From Zunongwangia profunda SM-A87 (GTDB lineage: Bacteria > Bacteroidota > Bacteroidia > Flavobacteriales > Flavobacteriaceae), in contig NC_014041.1 in NCBI RefSeq assembly GCF_000023465.1, positions 3,478,001-3,542,000 of the forward strand: a stretch of 64,000 nucleotides of DNA. The letters run 5' to 3'. The stretch's first letter is position 1; every line of letters begins with the position of its first letter. The notes under the pieces are model-generated. The model was not told where the DNA came from and did not search any database. It saw only the letters and a list, made by a program, of their open reading frames with translations. The position numbers and the translations under genes were made by a program. Shown here in pieces: positions 9,336-19,074 of this stretch.

Positions 9336-10111
9336 ATTGTAACGAAATAGAACAACGAATTTTTGATTATATGGAAAGACAGCTTTCTGAAAAAGAAATC
9401 CATGAATTCGAAAAGCATCTAAGCCAATGCGAAGCTTGCAGAAAAGAACTGGAAGAAACTAGAAGGCTAACGGAAACCATCAAGGTTGTTTCTTCAGAAC
9501 AACCAAAGACCGGACACTTTACCTCTTTTGAAGACATGCTACAACGGGAAAAGCAGAAATTAAAAAATCATGAACCCAAAGTACAGGTACTATATTGGAA
9601 AACAGCTTTTCAAATTGCCGCTTCTATCCTGCTTTTGCTTGGAGGCTATCTTTACGGAGAGCATCGCGGCAAGGCACTGGCACAAAAACAAATCGTCCAG
9701 TTACAGGAACAATCACAGCAGCTTAAAACCAATATGACTTTAGCTATGCTTGATAATCGTTCTGCAAGTAAAAGAATACAGGCCGTCAATTATACAGAAG
9801 ATATAAAAATGCCAGACAATCAGGTATTGGAAGCCATTATCGGAAGATTACAAAAAGATGATAATATCAATGTAAGGCTGGCAGCAGCTGGGTCATTATC
9901 GAGATTTCAGGAGAATCAGCTCGTAAAAGATGCTTTTATCTCTACGCTGGAAACCGAAGAGAATCCTGAAGTTCAGATTGCAATCATTCAGTTTCTGGTG
10001 CATGTTAAGGAGGAACGTTCGGTAAAGCCCATGAAAAAACTATTAAATCAACCCGAAGTACCGCAATACGTAAAGTATCAGGTTAATCAGGGACTTGCAC
10101 AAATTTTATAA
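9332..10111 (+). CDS. Zinc-finger anti-sigma factor with HEAT-like C-terminal domain
   Basis: The 259-aa protein opens with a ZAS-type (zf-HC2) anti-sigma domain whose ligands are Cys3, His29, Cys33 and Cys36. A single membrane helix follows at about residues 90-107 (AASILLLLGGYLYG). The C-terminal half, outside the membrane, contains helical repeats (NVRLAAAGSLSRFQ, NPEVQIAIIQFLVHV, VPQYVKYQVNQGLAQIL) of HEAT type. The known role of the family is to hold the sigma factor encoded next to it inactive until a signal arrives. The HEAT-like tail is a plausible sensor or docking surface; that is inference. Confidence 0.9.
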   Translation: MNCNEIEQRIFDYMERQLSEKEIHEFEKHLSQCEACRKELEETRRLTETIKVVSSEQPKTGHFTSFEDMLQREKQKLKNHEPKVQVLYWKTAFQIAASILLLLGGYLYGEHRGKALAQKQIVQLQEQSQQLKTNMTLAMLDNRSASKRIQAVNYTEDIKMPDNQVLEAIIGRLQKDDNINVRLAAAGSLSRFQENQLVKDAFISTLETEENPEVQIAIIQFLVHVKEERSVKPMKKLLNQPEVPQYVKYQVNQGLAQIL

Positions 10112-10132
10112 TCAATCAAAAAAACAAGAGTA

Positions 10133-10948
10133 ATGAAAAAAACAAGCATATTATGTATGTTGCTTATGCTTATTGGTAGCGTAGGCATGGCCCAAAAGGA
10201 GTTTAAAAAATCACTAAGCGGTATCTCCAGAATAGAAATCGAAACCAACACTTCCATATTTATAAAAAAGGGAGTATCAAATGAGTTTATTATCAGGGAA
10301 GGTTGCAGCAACTGTAAAAGTGAAGAAGAAGAAACGGGATCGACCTGGAATGATAAAGATTCTTCAATTGATGAAAAAGCTAAAGGTCTCACTCCTATTT
10401 ACGCTGGTGGGGAGGATAATACCGGAGTGGGGATGTATATGGAGAAAGATGGGGAAAGTTTACGGATAAATGACCTTAAATCTTTTTACAATCGCAGGGG
10501 ATTGACTATAAGCGTTCCGGCCTCAGTAGCCCTAAAGATAAACTGCGGAAATTTAGGTAATGTGAAGATTGAGAATTTAAGCAACGAGCTAGAAATAAAT
10601 ACCAATATAGGCTATATAAAACTAAACAATGTGACCGGCCCCATAACAGCACACAGCACTACGGGAAACATTGATGTGGTATTTAGCAGTGTTAATCAAA
10701 CCGCTCCGATTTCCATCAGTTCTTCTACGGGTATGATCGATATAAGTTTACCCTCCAATACAAAAGCATCGGTAGAACTCAATTCTACTATGGGATCGGT
10801 ATATTCTAACTTTAACCTCATCAAGCCAAGGGAAGACGGACTTAAGGCCATTGGCGGTCAAAAAGCCATTACGGGAGATATTAATAATGGAGGGGTAAAA
10901 ATGAGCTTAAAAGCTTCTGTTGGAAACATTTATCTAAGAAAAAAATAA
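10133..10948 (+). CDS. DUF4097-type beta-repeat exported protein
   Basis: The 271-aa protein has a signal peptide (LLMLIGSVGMAQ) and then repeated short beta strands of the DUF4097/adhesin-head type, such as LEINTNIGYIKLNNVTGPI and ISISSSTGMIDISLPS. Such proteins are thought to form right-handed beta-helix modules in the periplasm or at the surface; no enzymatic role is known. It lies 21 bp after the anti-sigma gene and 29 bp before a second protein of the same family. It is therefore probably part of the sigma/anti-sigma operon and an effector or signal input for it. Confidence 0.8.
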   Translation: MKKTSILCMLLMLIGSVGMAQKEFKKSLSGISRIEIETNTSIFIKKGVSNEFIIREGCSNCKSEEEETGSTWNDKDSSIDEKAKGLTPIYAGGEDNTGVGMYMEKDGESLRINDLKSFYNRRGLTISVPASVALKINCGNLGNVKIENLSNELEINTNIGYIKLNNVTGPITAHSTTGNIDVVFSSVNQTAPISISSSTGMIDISLPSNTKASVELNSTMGSVYSNFNLIKPREDGLKAIGGQKAITGDINNGGVKMSLKASVGNIYLRKK

Positions 10949-10977
10949 TCACATTTATTAATCAAAAAACGAACATT

Positions 10978-11673
10978 ATGAAACATCTAATCGTATTAAC
11001 AATGCTCATTCTTTTTACTTCGGTTACCCAGGGCCAAAGACAGGTTGAAGAACAATTTAAAATAGCTAAAATAGAACAGATCAATTTAAACTTTAAATTT
11101 GCTTCTGAAATCAAAGTGGTACAATGGGATCAAAAGAATATCAATGTCAAAGCAAATGTTCTGATAGAAAATGGGGAAGGTAATGATGCTTACAGTTTAA
11201 AAAGTGAGACCTCTTCTAAAGACATCACTATTTATTCAGACTTTGGAGATTACTTCAAGCAAAAAAATAATATTGTACTCAATAATTGTGATCATAAAAC
11301 TGAAATTAATTATGTGGTTTATGTGCCTAAAAACTGTAGGCTTAAAATAAAGAGCATTACCGGAAATGTTATTTCAGAAAACTTTTCAGGTAAACTGGAA
11401 ACAGATTTGATATCGGGAAATGTGGAACTAAAAAAGTATGATGGAGAGCTTGCTTTAAAGACAATTAGTGGAAATTTAGATATTACAATGAAGAAAGCCG
11501 AAATTGATGCCAAAACCCTAACCGGAACTATCTATTCTGATCTTGATATTAACGTAATAAAAACTCATAAAAACTCTTCTATATCCAGTAGAATTCAAGG
11601 TATCGTTAGTAATGGTAGTGAAAGAGCAAAACTCGAAACTATTTCAGGTAATATTTATATGCGTAAAGAATAG
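10978..11673 (+). CDS. DUF4097-type beta-repeat exported protein, second copy
   Basis: The 231-aa protein has a signal peptide ending near SVTQGQ and repeated strands of the form GNV/GNL/GNI (LKIKSITGNVISENFSG, LETDLISGNVELKK, LKTISGNLDITMKK, ETISGNIYMRKE). It is clearly related in build to the preceding protein but shorter and quite different in sequence, suggesting an old duplication. It is the last gene of the sigma factor operon, ending 9 bp before a strong hairpin. Confidence 0.8.
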   Translation: MKHLIVLTMLILFTSVTQGQRQVEEQFKIAKIEQINLNFKFASEIKVVQWDQKNINVKANVLIENGEGNDAYSLKSETSSKDITIYSDFGDYFKQKNNIVLNNCDHKTEINYVVYVPKNCRLKIKSITGNVISENFSGKLETDLISGNVELKKYDGELALKTISGNLDITMKKAEIDAKTLTGTIYSDLDINVIKTHKNSSISSRIQGIVSNGSERAKLETISGNIYMRKE

Positions 11674-11681
11674 TAATTTTA

Positions 11682-11723
11682 TATCTCATGGCTTTCCATT
11701 AAAAGTTAGAAAGCCATGAGATA
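11682..11723 (+). terminator. Hairpin terminator of the sigma factor operon
   Basis: A perfect 15-bp stem (TATCTCATGGCTTTC at 11682-11696 with its complement at 11709-11723) with a 12-base loop starts 9 bp after the stop of the second DUF4097 gene and is followed by ATTTT. The T-run is short, so termination may be incomplete. Confidence 0.75.
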
Positions 11724-11898
11724 ATTTTCCAGGAACTACCTTATGGTTTGCTCTAAGGTAATTTACCAAATTTCTGGTAGTGACATTGTCACCTATATCT
11801 AATCCAATATCGGCAAATCTTAATCGATACTATAGTAAGATGTTAAGAATACACAACAAAACTAATAGCTTTTAAAATGTCGCATATTTTTTTGAATT

Positions 11899-14298
11899 TT
11901 AAACCGATCTTCCCATTAAAGGGTCGGTAGTACTGGTTTTCCCATTTTCGATATGGCCGGCAAAACGTTGTTCAAACTCAGGGTATTCCGCTATCAAAAT
12001 GCTGTAATCATACCAGCCAAATGAATCATGGACATCTATCTCCTTTTGATGGGTTCCTTTTTCTAAAACTACATTCACCGGTTTTCTATTATACGACTTA
12101 TCGATGATAGCAACACTAATCTTTTGTTTTGTATCAATTTGAAAAACTGCACGCATCCTTTCTTTATTACCTGCTGTTTTCAATTTAATAGTAGTGGCTG
12201 CAAGCTGATTTTTATGCCCTCGAAATTCCCTGTAAAAACCATTAGGAGCATAAGCCTTGATAAAGAACTTATCGGAATGGAAAGGAAAATCATATTTTAT
12301 ATGTTCACCTTCACTTACGGTAAAATCATAACAGGACCTTTTAGCATCCTGAAGTAAAGAAGTCATATCATATACCTGAAATGGTGCTGCTCCTTTTTTA
12401 GATTTCGATAGCGTATTTTGGTAGGACATAGTAAGTTCCAACTTATCTTTTGAAGCCATATACCCGCAATCTAATGACAAATTATAAGGTAAAGCACAAG
12501 CAGGTTTGGTACCCGGCTCCTGCGCCGGCAATAATTTATTAAGTTGATCTTTATTTCTTAAATCCCTCAAATCGGTATCACTTAACATTTTATAATCCGA
12601 AGGCAATTTCTTTTCTTTCGCATCATAAATTTGTTGGATATAGGCGTCCCTTTTTACCGCCATTTCTTTTGGTACTGAGCTATCAGCATCCCTGAATACC
12701 GAAGTAAGGTTACCACAAATAGCCCGTCTCCAATCTCCAATATTCTCTTCAATAACTTTTTTACCTGTTTTCTTTTCTATAAAATGCTCCAGGAACTGTA
12801 ACGAGGAGGTATGATCAAAAACTTCACTGTTTACATACCCTCCCCTACTCCATGGTGAGGCAACTATCATAGGTACCCGAAAACCTAAACCTAAATTATG
12901 TTTTCCGTCTACAAACTCTTCTTCTGTAGGGATATTGTTAGTCGCACCACTTCCCGGTTTAGGCGCTACAAAGGGAGGTACATGATCAAAATAACCGTCA
13001 TTTTCATCATAGGTAACGATAAAAATTGTTTTTTTCCATTGCTCCGGATTTTTCGTTAAAATATCCAATACTTCAGATACGTACCAGGCGCCATACCATG
13101 GCGAACCGGGATGATCTGAAAAAGCACATGGGGCCACCAACCAGGATACCATAGGTAATTCCCCATTATCTACATCGTTTCGAAATTGATGAAGCACGTC
13201 TCCCTTTGGCACTTTAAGTTCCTTTTCTTCAAACTTCAAGTGTTCGAGTTTTCGATATTCCAGATAATTTTTATTGGTGATAAAGGCTTTATTATGTATT
13301 GCCTTTTGGTGATCGCTTAGCTTATTAAAATTAGCTTCGCTATACACCTCAAGATCTTTCCTAAGATTGGCGATTTTAGCCGTTAATTCTTTTTGTTCAT
13401 TTTCTGAATGCTTTTCTGAATTTTCAATTTTTAACAGTTTTTCTAATTCTGACTGCATCCATGCCCTGTGCTGGGGGTGAAAACGAACATTATATTGTTT
13501 TATAAATTCCAAATCATTATCAGTAAAGTTAGCAAGCCAAAACTCTTCTTCTCCAGACAGACCTGTGGGAATACTAAGTTCGTTTTGATATACTCCCCAG
13601 GATATCCCGGCTTCTTCAAGGCGTTCTGGATATGTTTTCCAGCTCACATTTTTAAAATCGATCATTCCATTATCTACATGGGCTTTTGAAGAAGGATTAT
13701 GTGCATCTTCACGAACAGTTCCCGCCCAGAAGTAATTTCTATTGGGACTGGTACCCGTTAACGTAGAACAAAAGCTTTGGTCACAAACCGTAAAAGCATC
13801 TGCAAAAGAGTAATAAAAGGGAAGATCTTCCCGGTCGTAATATCCCATCGTTAACGGCATTTTGGCATAGTCGGGATTCCCTGATTTTTTGGCTTCAAGC
13901 CATTTATCCATCTTACCATTATTTCTTGCAGCCACCATATCTTCCCAACCATGAGGAAGTGATCCCATCCAGGTGGATTTGGTATTTTTTATATCCAGAC
14001 GAAATGGCGTTGCAGTTTTACCAGCATTATTACGCTGATACCACACTGGCAACCCAGTAGGAGTGTCTATCGCCCTGGGGTCATTAAATCCACGTACACC
14101 ACGCAAACGCCCAAAACAGTGATCAAAAGACCTGTTTTCCTGCATAAGAAACACGATGTTTTCTGCATTTAAGTAAGTGGTTCCGGGATCAGCACTTATC
14201 GCTAAAGCCCGAGCTATCGATTGTGGCATCGAATTAAAAAGTGCTGTGGATCCAGCTAATAAAGAAGCTTTTTTCAGAAATGACCTTCTTGACTCCAT
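11899..14298 (-). CDS. Phosphocholine-type phospholipase C (Tat-exported)
   Basis: The 799-aa protein starts with a twin-arginine signal (RRSFLKK, residues 4-10) and continues into the phosphoesterase domain of non-haemolytic phospholipase C, with VFLMQENRSFDHCFGRL near the N-terminus, DHPGSPWYGAWYVSEVLD in the middle, and FIVTYDENDGYFDHVPPF. The C-terminal part (about 600-790) fits the two small beta domains usual in this family. The enzyme cleaves phosphatidylcholine or sphingomyelin to a phospho-headgroup and a lipid. It follows a susC/susD pair on the same strand with a hairpin between, suggesting that the cluster handles phospholipid-derived or other phosphoester material. Confidence 0.92.
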   Translation of the reverse strand: MESRRSFLKKASLLAGSTALFNSMPQSIARALAISADPGTTYLNAENIVFLMQENRSFDHCFGRLRGVRGFNDPRAIDTPTGLPVWYQRNNAGKTATPFRLDIKNTKSTWMGSLPHGWEDMVAARNNGKMDKWLEAKKSGNPDYAKMPLTMGYYDREDLPFYYSFADAFTVCDQSFCSTLTGTSPNRNYFWAGTVREDAHNPSSKAHVDNGMIDFKNVSWKTYPERLEEAGISWGVYQNELSIPTGLSGEEEFWLANFTDNDLEFIKQYNVRFHPQHRAWMQSELEKLLKIENSEKHSENEQKELTAKIANLRKDLEVYSEANFNKLSDHQKAIHNKAFITNKNYLEYRKLEHLKFEEKELKVPKGDVLHQFRNDVDNGELPMVSWLVAPCAFSDHPGSPWYGAWYVSEVLDILTKNPEQWKKTIFIVTYDENDGYFDHVPPFVAPKPGSGATNNIPTEEEFVDGKHNLGLGFRVPMIVASPWSRGGYVNSEVFDHTSSLQFLEHFIEKKTGKKVIEENIGDWRRAICGNLTSVFRDADSSVPKEMAVKRDAYIQQIYDAKEKKLPSDYKMLSDTDLRDLRNKDQLNKLLPAQEPGTKPACALPYNLSLDCGYMASKDKLELTMSYQNTLSKSKKGAAPFQVYDMTSLLQDAKRSCYDFTVSEGEHIKYDFPFHSDKFFIKAYAPNGFYREFRGHKNQLAATTIKLKTAGNKERMRAVFQIDTKQKISVAIIDKSYNRKPVNVVLEKGTHQKEIDVHDSFGWYDYSILIAEYPEFEQRFAGHIENGKTSTTDPLMGRSV

Positions 14299-14377
14299 AA
14301 CTTATATTTTTTGAAATCTAATTATCAAAAATGATAATTAATTTTTTGAATAACGTTTTTTTAAAGCTTATAATTAT

Positions 14378-14412
14378 AAATAGCAGCATCGTAAAAACAG
14401 ATGCTGCTATTT
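14378..14412 (-). terminator. Hairpin between susD and the phospholipase C gene
   Basis: A perfect 13-bp stem (AAATAGCAGCATC at 14378-14390, complement at 14400-14412) with a 9-base loop lies 7 bp after the susD stop. The A-rich start and T-rich end fit a bidirectional intrinsic terminator. It may reduce, not abolish, read-through into the phospholipase gene. Confidence 0.65.
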
Positions 14413-14419
14413 CTATAAA

Positions 14420-15895
14420 TTAATCAAGCCACCAGGGAAGTTGTCTTATCCCATCGTTTCCGCCAAATTGAGCGTTTATTGCGGCCTCCAGGTTTTTCGT
14501 ATTATTATTATATTCTTCTACCGGATAAACAAACCTGTACGGTGGTGTTTGCCCTGTAGGATAATCAAATTCAGGATAACCGGTTCTTAGATAATCGTAA
14601 TACTGTGACCACCCTGCCTGTAAAAAGGTGGCAATATACTTTTGCGTGATAATGGTTTCCAGTTGTTCTTCCTCAGTACCCTCAAGACCTAAAGCAGCCT
14701 GGTCCAGGTATTCTTCCACTTCTTCTACGCTTAAATATTCTGAGTATGCACTCGCATTGGATCTATAAAACTCAAAATTTGCACGAATAGCATTTTCAAA
14801 ATGTGTAGCTGGCTGATCATTTATCCAGCCTCTCAACGAAGCTTCGGCAAGTATGAACTCGACCTCCCAATAACTTAAAATGTTATGCGGTTCGGTCGTA
14901 GGATCGGTATAATATCTTGCATTAACTTTTGATATGTTCCCACTGGCAACCAGGGTTTCATTGATTACCGAGTAGTTTTCCGAAGGGCTTCCTCCGTTAT
15001 AGGAATCAAAATTATTGATCTCTAATCCCTGCGATGCAGCACTTGAAGTTTGTTCGGCTACGATAAATAAACGCGGGTCTTTTAATTGCTTCAATAAATC
15101 AATATAGGTAGCTGACATATACATACTTGATCCGTAACTACTCGAATTAAATTCGGTATAACGACTATCCTGCTGATCCTGAAAAACTAATTGTGCATTA
15201 TCTTCTAAGGAGCTAATCATCATCCCGCGCGCATAAACTTCTTGAAATTTGCTTACGATATTTATTGATCCGGCAGTAGTTTTATTGGAAAGGCTTATTA
15301 ATAGTTTCAATTCGTAAGCATTAATAAGTTTCAGCCACTTTCTGGCATCGCCGTTAAAAATGATATCACCTTCAATAGCCACATATTCCTCTATCATAGA
15401 TGCCGCTTCATCCAGTTCAGTAATGATTCCTTCAAAAACGGTCTCCTGAGAATCATATGATGGCTGAAAATCATCTTCAGATTCGCCCTTTAAAGCTTCA
15501 GAATAGGGAATATCCCCAAACCGAAGGCTTAATTGATAAAAATAGTAAGCTCTAAAAAATTTACCAATAGCAATATAATTAGGACTACTAATGCGTTCAG
15601 CTTCTTCAATCATTTTAGTAACCTGTCTTAGATCATTAAACTCTCCAAAGCTACCATTACCCCATTTAAAATATTGATAATCGTTCTCTTCTCCCGTTTG
15701 TATAAGCATTCTTGAAGCATAAATCGGACTGGTACCGGTAACCTGAAAAGCTTCAGCCGAAATTTCTGTAAGTAATAACTGGGGATGAGTTTGGCTTACG
15801 TTGTTAGGATTTTCATTAAGCTCATCTAAATCCTGGCAGCTTTTTGTAATAAAACCTAAAAGAATGATTAAGGTATATATGACTAATTTTTTCAT
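14420..15895 (-). CDS. SusD/RagB-type outer-membrane nutrient-binding lipoprotein
   Basis: The 491-aa protein has a lipoprotein signal (FITKSC, Cys20) followed by DLDELNENPNNVSQTHPQLL, the typical N-terminus of the SusD-like family with extended second half (SusD/RagB). Helical TPR-like segments are visible (YIAIGKFFRAYYFYQLSLRF, WEVEFILAEASLRGW). SusD proteins sit as lids on SusC porins and bind the substrate on the cell surface. The gene starts 23 bp after susC, in the same transcript. The substrate is unknown; the phospholipase C gene downstream points to a phosphoester- or lipid-derived ligand rather than a glycan, since no glycoside hydrolase is nearby. Confidence 0.92.
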   Translation of the reverse strand: MKKLVIYTLIILLGFITKSCQDLDELNENPNNVSQTHPQLLLTEISAEAFQVTGTSPIYASRMLIQTGEENDYQYFKWGNGSFGEFNDLRQVTKMIEEAERISSPNYIAIGKFFRAYYFYQLSLRFGDIPYSEALKGESEDDFQPSYDSQETVFEGIITELDEAASMIEEYVAIEGDIIFNGDARKWLKLINAYELKLLISLSNKTTAGSINIVSKFQEVYARGMMISSLEDNAQLVFQDQQDSRYTEFNSSSYGSSMYMSATYIDLLKQLKDPRLFIVAEQTSSAASQGLEINNFDSYNGGSPSENYSVINETLVASGNISKVNARYYTDPTTEPHNILSYWEVEFILAEASLRGWINDQPATHFENAIRANFEFYRSNASAYSEYLSVEEVEEYLDQAALGLEGTEEEQLETIITQKYIATFLQAGWSQYYDYLRTGYPEFDYPTGQTPPYRFVYPVEEYNNNTKNLEAAINAQFGGNDGIRQLPWWLD

Positions 15896-15918
15896 GAAAT
15901 TAATTTTTAAGTTGAGGC

Positions 15919-18900
15919 TTAGAATTTAAAGTTTACTCCTAAACCAAGATATCTGGAAGAAGGATCCTGAATATTATTATTGTCACCCGTTTTATAGTCG
16001 GGATCTGTATAATAATCTCCTTTTTTTAGTACAAACAGGTTATAGCCATTAAAGCTCACATTGGCATCTTTAATGGTTTTACTATTTAAAAGATCAGTAA
16101 AATTATAGCTTAGGCTAATGCTTCTCAATTTTAAATAAGAACGATCAAAAACATTCGCAAAGGTTTCACTTTCATCCTCGGTCACTCGGGCACGATATGG
16201 ATAATTTTGCGACCAGGTTTGCCAGCTAATAGGAGTGGTATGCTCTTCAAAAACACGATTATCTGAAACAATATTACCACTTACGTCCCTTACCAACTCA
16301 CCACTCACAAGATTTACGCCCTTAGGCACATAGATAGCTTCTCCTGCGGCATATTCTTCATCACGATATTGAACAGATTTAGGATGTTTTCCTCCCCACC
16401 ACATTTTTTCAACAACCTGAGACCGCAAGACACCTCCCCAAACACCATCCATGGCTATATTTAAGTTCCAGTTTTTATATTTAAAATCATTTACAAAACC
16501 AAAAGTCCAGTCAGGATCAAAATGCCCTAAATAAGATAAATATGTGTCTCTGGTAGGTAAGCCTGTGGAAGCATTCAAAATAACTTCTCCTTCTGGAGAT
16601 TTCATCCATTCCTGATCGTAGTAACTATCGATACGATCATTTAGAGAAAGGTTTCCAAACTTATCTTCCCCACTTGTAATTTCTGTTAGTTTGGTTACTT
16701 TTTTCGACCAGTTTAATAGCGCCGACCATTTAAGATTTTCATTAACAATGGGTTTGAATCTTAAGGAAAGCTCCAGTCCGTTAGTTGTATATTCATTTCC
16801 GTTAATTTTTCTGGAAGAGAATCCGGAAGCAAGGGAAATAGGCTGGTTAATAATTTGATCGGTATCTACCGTATTGTAATAAGTAGCATCAAAAGCAAGA
16901 CGATTATCTAAGAACGAAGTATTCAATCCTACCTCGAAAGAGGTTGAAGTTTCCGGAGAGATATTTGGATTAACAATACCTGAAGGATATACAAGACGTT
17001 GAACATTTGCAAAGTTCCCTGAACTATTATAATAAGCTGAAAGTTGATAAGGATCCAGATCACTGGAAACCCTGGCCCAGGAACTAAACAATTTTACATA
17101 TTCGATATCCTCTGGCATTTCAAAAATATTACTTATTAAAGCACTTCCCGATAATGAAGGATAAAAATAGGATCGGTTTTCTTTAGGTAAAGTTGAAGAC
17201 CAGTCATTTCTGGCAGACATCGTAATGAAATAGGTGTTTAAGAACTCTAAATCCAGAGTACCATACACACTATTAATCGCTTTTTTCCATAAATTATTTT
17301 CAGCTCTTACTGGTCCGGTAGAATTTCCCATATTATAAACTCCCGGTACCGTTAATCCATCGGTTGCCGCAAATTCTTGTTGGTACCTTCTATAAAATGT
17401 TGATGCACCTGCATTCACTACGATTTTAAAATCTTCTGAAATGGAATTATCATAAGTGGCCAGTACATCGTAATCGATATTTAACCTTCTTGTATTCCAG
17501 GTTTGATAAGATCCCTCTCTTGGCGCGCTATAGTTAAAATAAGATTTTGGACTTTCTAAATCTTCAAAATTTGATTTTAATACTCCAGATCCTCTTAATT
17601 GTAACCTGAAGTGTTCATCAAATTCATAAGCTAATTTTAATTGGGCATTCAATAAATCTGAATTATATTCTTTTTGATAATGATTGGCTCCAAACCACGG
17701 ATTGTTATACCATGCATAGTTCCAGTTTGCCTGCCGGTATCCTTCCATTCCCGGTACCCATTGATGATTTTTAAGATCCTGCCCATTTACATCTTCTCCC
17801 ATCCAAATCAAAAGGGTATACATATGTCCGCTAGGATTATACCCATAATTTGGATAATTAGGAGAATAAACTTTGTTGTAAGAAAGCTTACTGGTTAAAC
17901 TCATCTTATCAGATAGCTGCGTTAAAGACTTATAACTTAGTCCTCCTTGTGATAAACTAGAGTTTGGTACGCGATCTCTATTATGCGAAAAATTTCCATT
18001 AATGCGATAATAGCCTTTTTCACTCTTTTGGCTTACGGTGAAATTAGTACTGGAAATTATACTTGTTCTTAGAAAATCGTCTAAATTGTCGTGTCTAACC
18101 CATGGTAAAGGCTGTCTTGAATACCTGGATCTGTTATCATATTGCGTACCGGTCACGCTACCATACCATGGAATAACTTCTCCGGTTTGGCTATCTACAA
18201 TCGGACTGTTCCACTGCGGAATCAATAAATTTTCATCAAATTTTGGTCCCCATATCATATCACCATCGGCAATACCGCCGTCGGCACCATCCCAGAATTC
18301 ATACTGCCCGTTAGAGCCATTTCCATATTCATGCTGGGTTTCCGGAAAAATAGCATAGCCTGCTGAAACCATGACATTTTGAGATATTTCTATGCTTAAC
18401 CCATCTTGCGTAGCACTCTTGGTGGTAACCAGGATAGCACCGTTTCGTCCTCTAGATCCATATAGTGCAGAAGCAGCAGTTCCTTTAAGAACATTTATAG
18501 CTGCAATATTATTTTGAGGAACATCAAAAAAATCAGTTTCTACCGGGATTCCGTCAATAACAATTAAAGGCGTCTTTCCCCGTAACGAGAATGAAGGTGA
18601 TTGAAACATCCCAGGAGGACTACTTACCTGAAGTCCCGCAACTTTACCAGAAAACAAATTGGCGACATTAGGCACCGGTAAATTCTCCAAATTATTGGTT
18701 TCTATCTCCTGTGTGGCATAACCAATTTTCTTTTCTGCTTTTGTAATTCCCAGTGCAGTTACTACAACCTGGTCTAAAGATTCGGTATTTACCTGAAGAG
18801 TTACTGTAAAATTATTCTTGTTTCCTACTGCAACTTCCTGGGTTTTAAAACCGATATAGGAAAATATAAGCGTATCATTTTGTACCGCGTTAATTAAAAA

Positions 18901-19074
18901 ATTACCATCAATATCAGTAACAGCTCCAACCTGATTGCTGTTTTTAACACTTATGTTTACTCCTCCCAGAGGAAGACCATCAGGATCGGTAACCACTCCT
19001 GATATTTCCTGTTGACTATAACCTGTCCACGAGAGATTAATGAATACAAATAGTAATAGATAAAAATGCTTCAT
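15919..19074 (-). CDS. SusC/RagA-type TonB-dependent receptor
   Basis: The product is 1051 aa when started at the ATG at 19074, where a clean signal peptide begins (MKHFYLLLFVFINLSWTGYS). An upstream in-frame ATG at 19134 would add 20 residues before the signal and is unlikely. The order is carboxypeptidase-regulatory-like domain (about 25-110, ISGVVTDPDGLPLGGVNI), plug with the SusC motifs PLIVIDGIP and ALYGSRGRNGAILVTTK, then a 22-strand barrel ending in YLGLGVNFKF. It imports a ligand captured by the SusD lipoprotein encoded 23 bp downstream. It is the first gene of a three-gene cluster ending in phospholipase C. Confidence 0.94.
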   Translation of the reverse strand: MKHFYLLLFVFINLSWTGYSQQEISGVVTDPDGLPLGGVNISVKNSNQVGAVTDIDGNFLINAVQNDTLIFSYIGFKTQEVAVGNKNNFTVTLQVNTESLDQVVVTALGITKAEKKIGYATQEIETNNLENLPVPNVANLFSGKVAGLQVSSPPGMFQSPSFSLRGKTPLIVIDGIPVETDFFDVPQNNIAAINVLKGTAASALYGSRGRNGAILVTTKSATQDGLSIEISQNVMVSAGYAIFPETQHEYGNGSNGQYEFWDGADGGIADGDMIWGPKFDENLLIPQWNSPIVDSQTGEVIPWYGSVTGTQYDNRSRYSRQPLPWVRHDNLDDFLRTSIISSTNFTVSQKSEKGYYRINGNFSHNRDRVPNSSLSQGGLSYKSLTQLSDKMSLTSKLSYNKVYSPNYPNYGYNPSGHMYTLLIWMGEDVNGQDLKNHQWVPGMEGYRQANWNYAWYNNPWFGANHYQKEYNSDLLNAQLKLAYEFDEHFRLQLRGSGVLKSNFEDLESPKSYFNYSAPREGSYQTWNTRRLNIDYDVLATYDNSISEDFKIVVNAGASTFYRRYQQEFAATDGLTVPGVYNMGNSTGPVRAENNLWKKAINSVYGTLDLEFLNTYFITMSARNDWSSTLPKENRSYFYPSLSGSALISNIFEMPEDIEYVKLFSSWARVSSDLDPYQLSAYYNSSGNFANVQRLVYPSGIVNPNISPETSTSFEVGLNTSFLDNRLAFDATYYNTVDTDQIINQPISLASGFSSRKINGNEYTTNGLELSLRFKPIVNENLKWSALLNWSKKVTKLTEITSGEDKFGNLSLNDRIDSYYDQEWMKSPEGEVILNASTGLPTRDTYLSYLGHFDPDWTFGFVNDFKYKNWNLNIAMDGVWGGVLRSQVVEKMWWGGKHPKSVQYRDEEYAAGEAIYVPKGVNLVSGELVRDVSGNIVSDNRVFEEHTTPISWQTWSQNYPYRARVTEDESETFANVFDRSYLKLRSISLSYNFTDLLNSKTIKDANVSFNGYNLFVLKKGDYYTDPDYKTGDNNNIQDPSSRYLGLGVNFKF

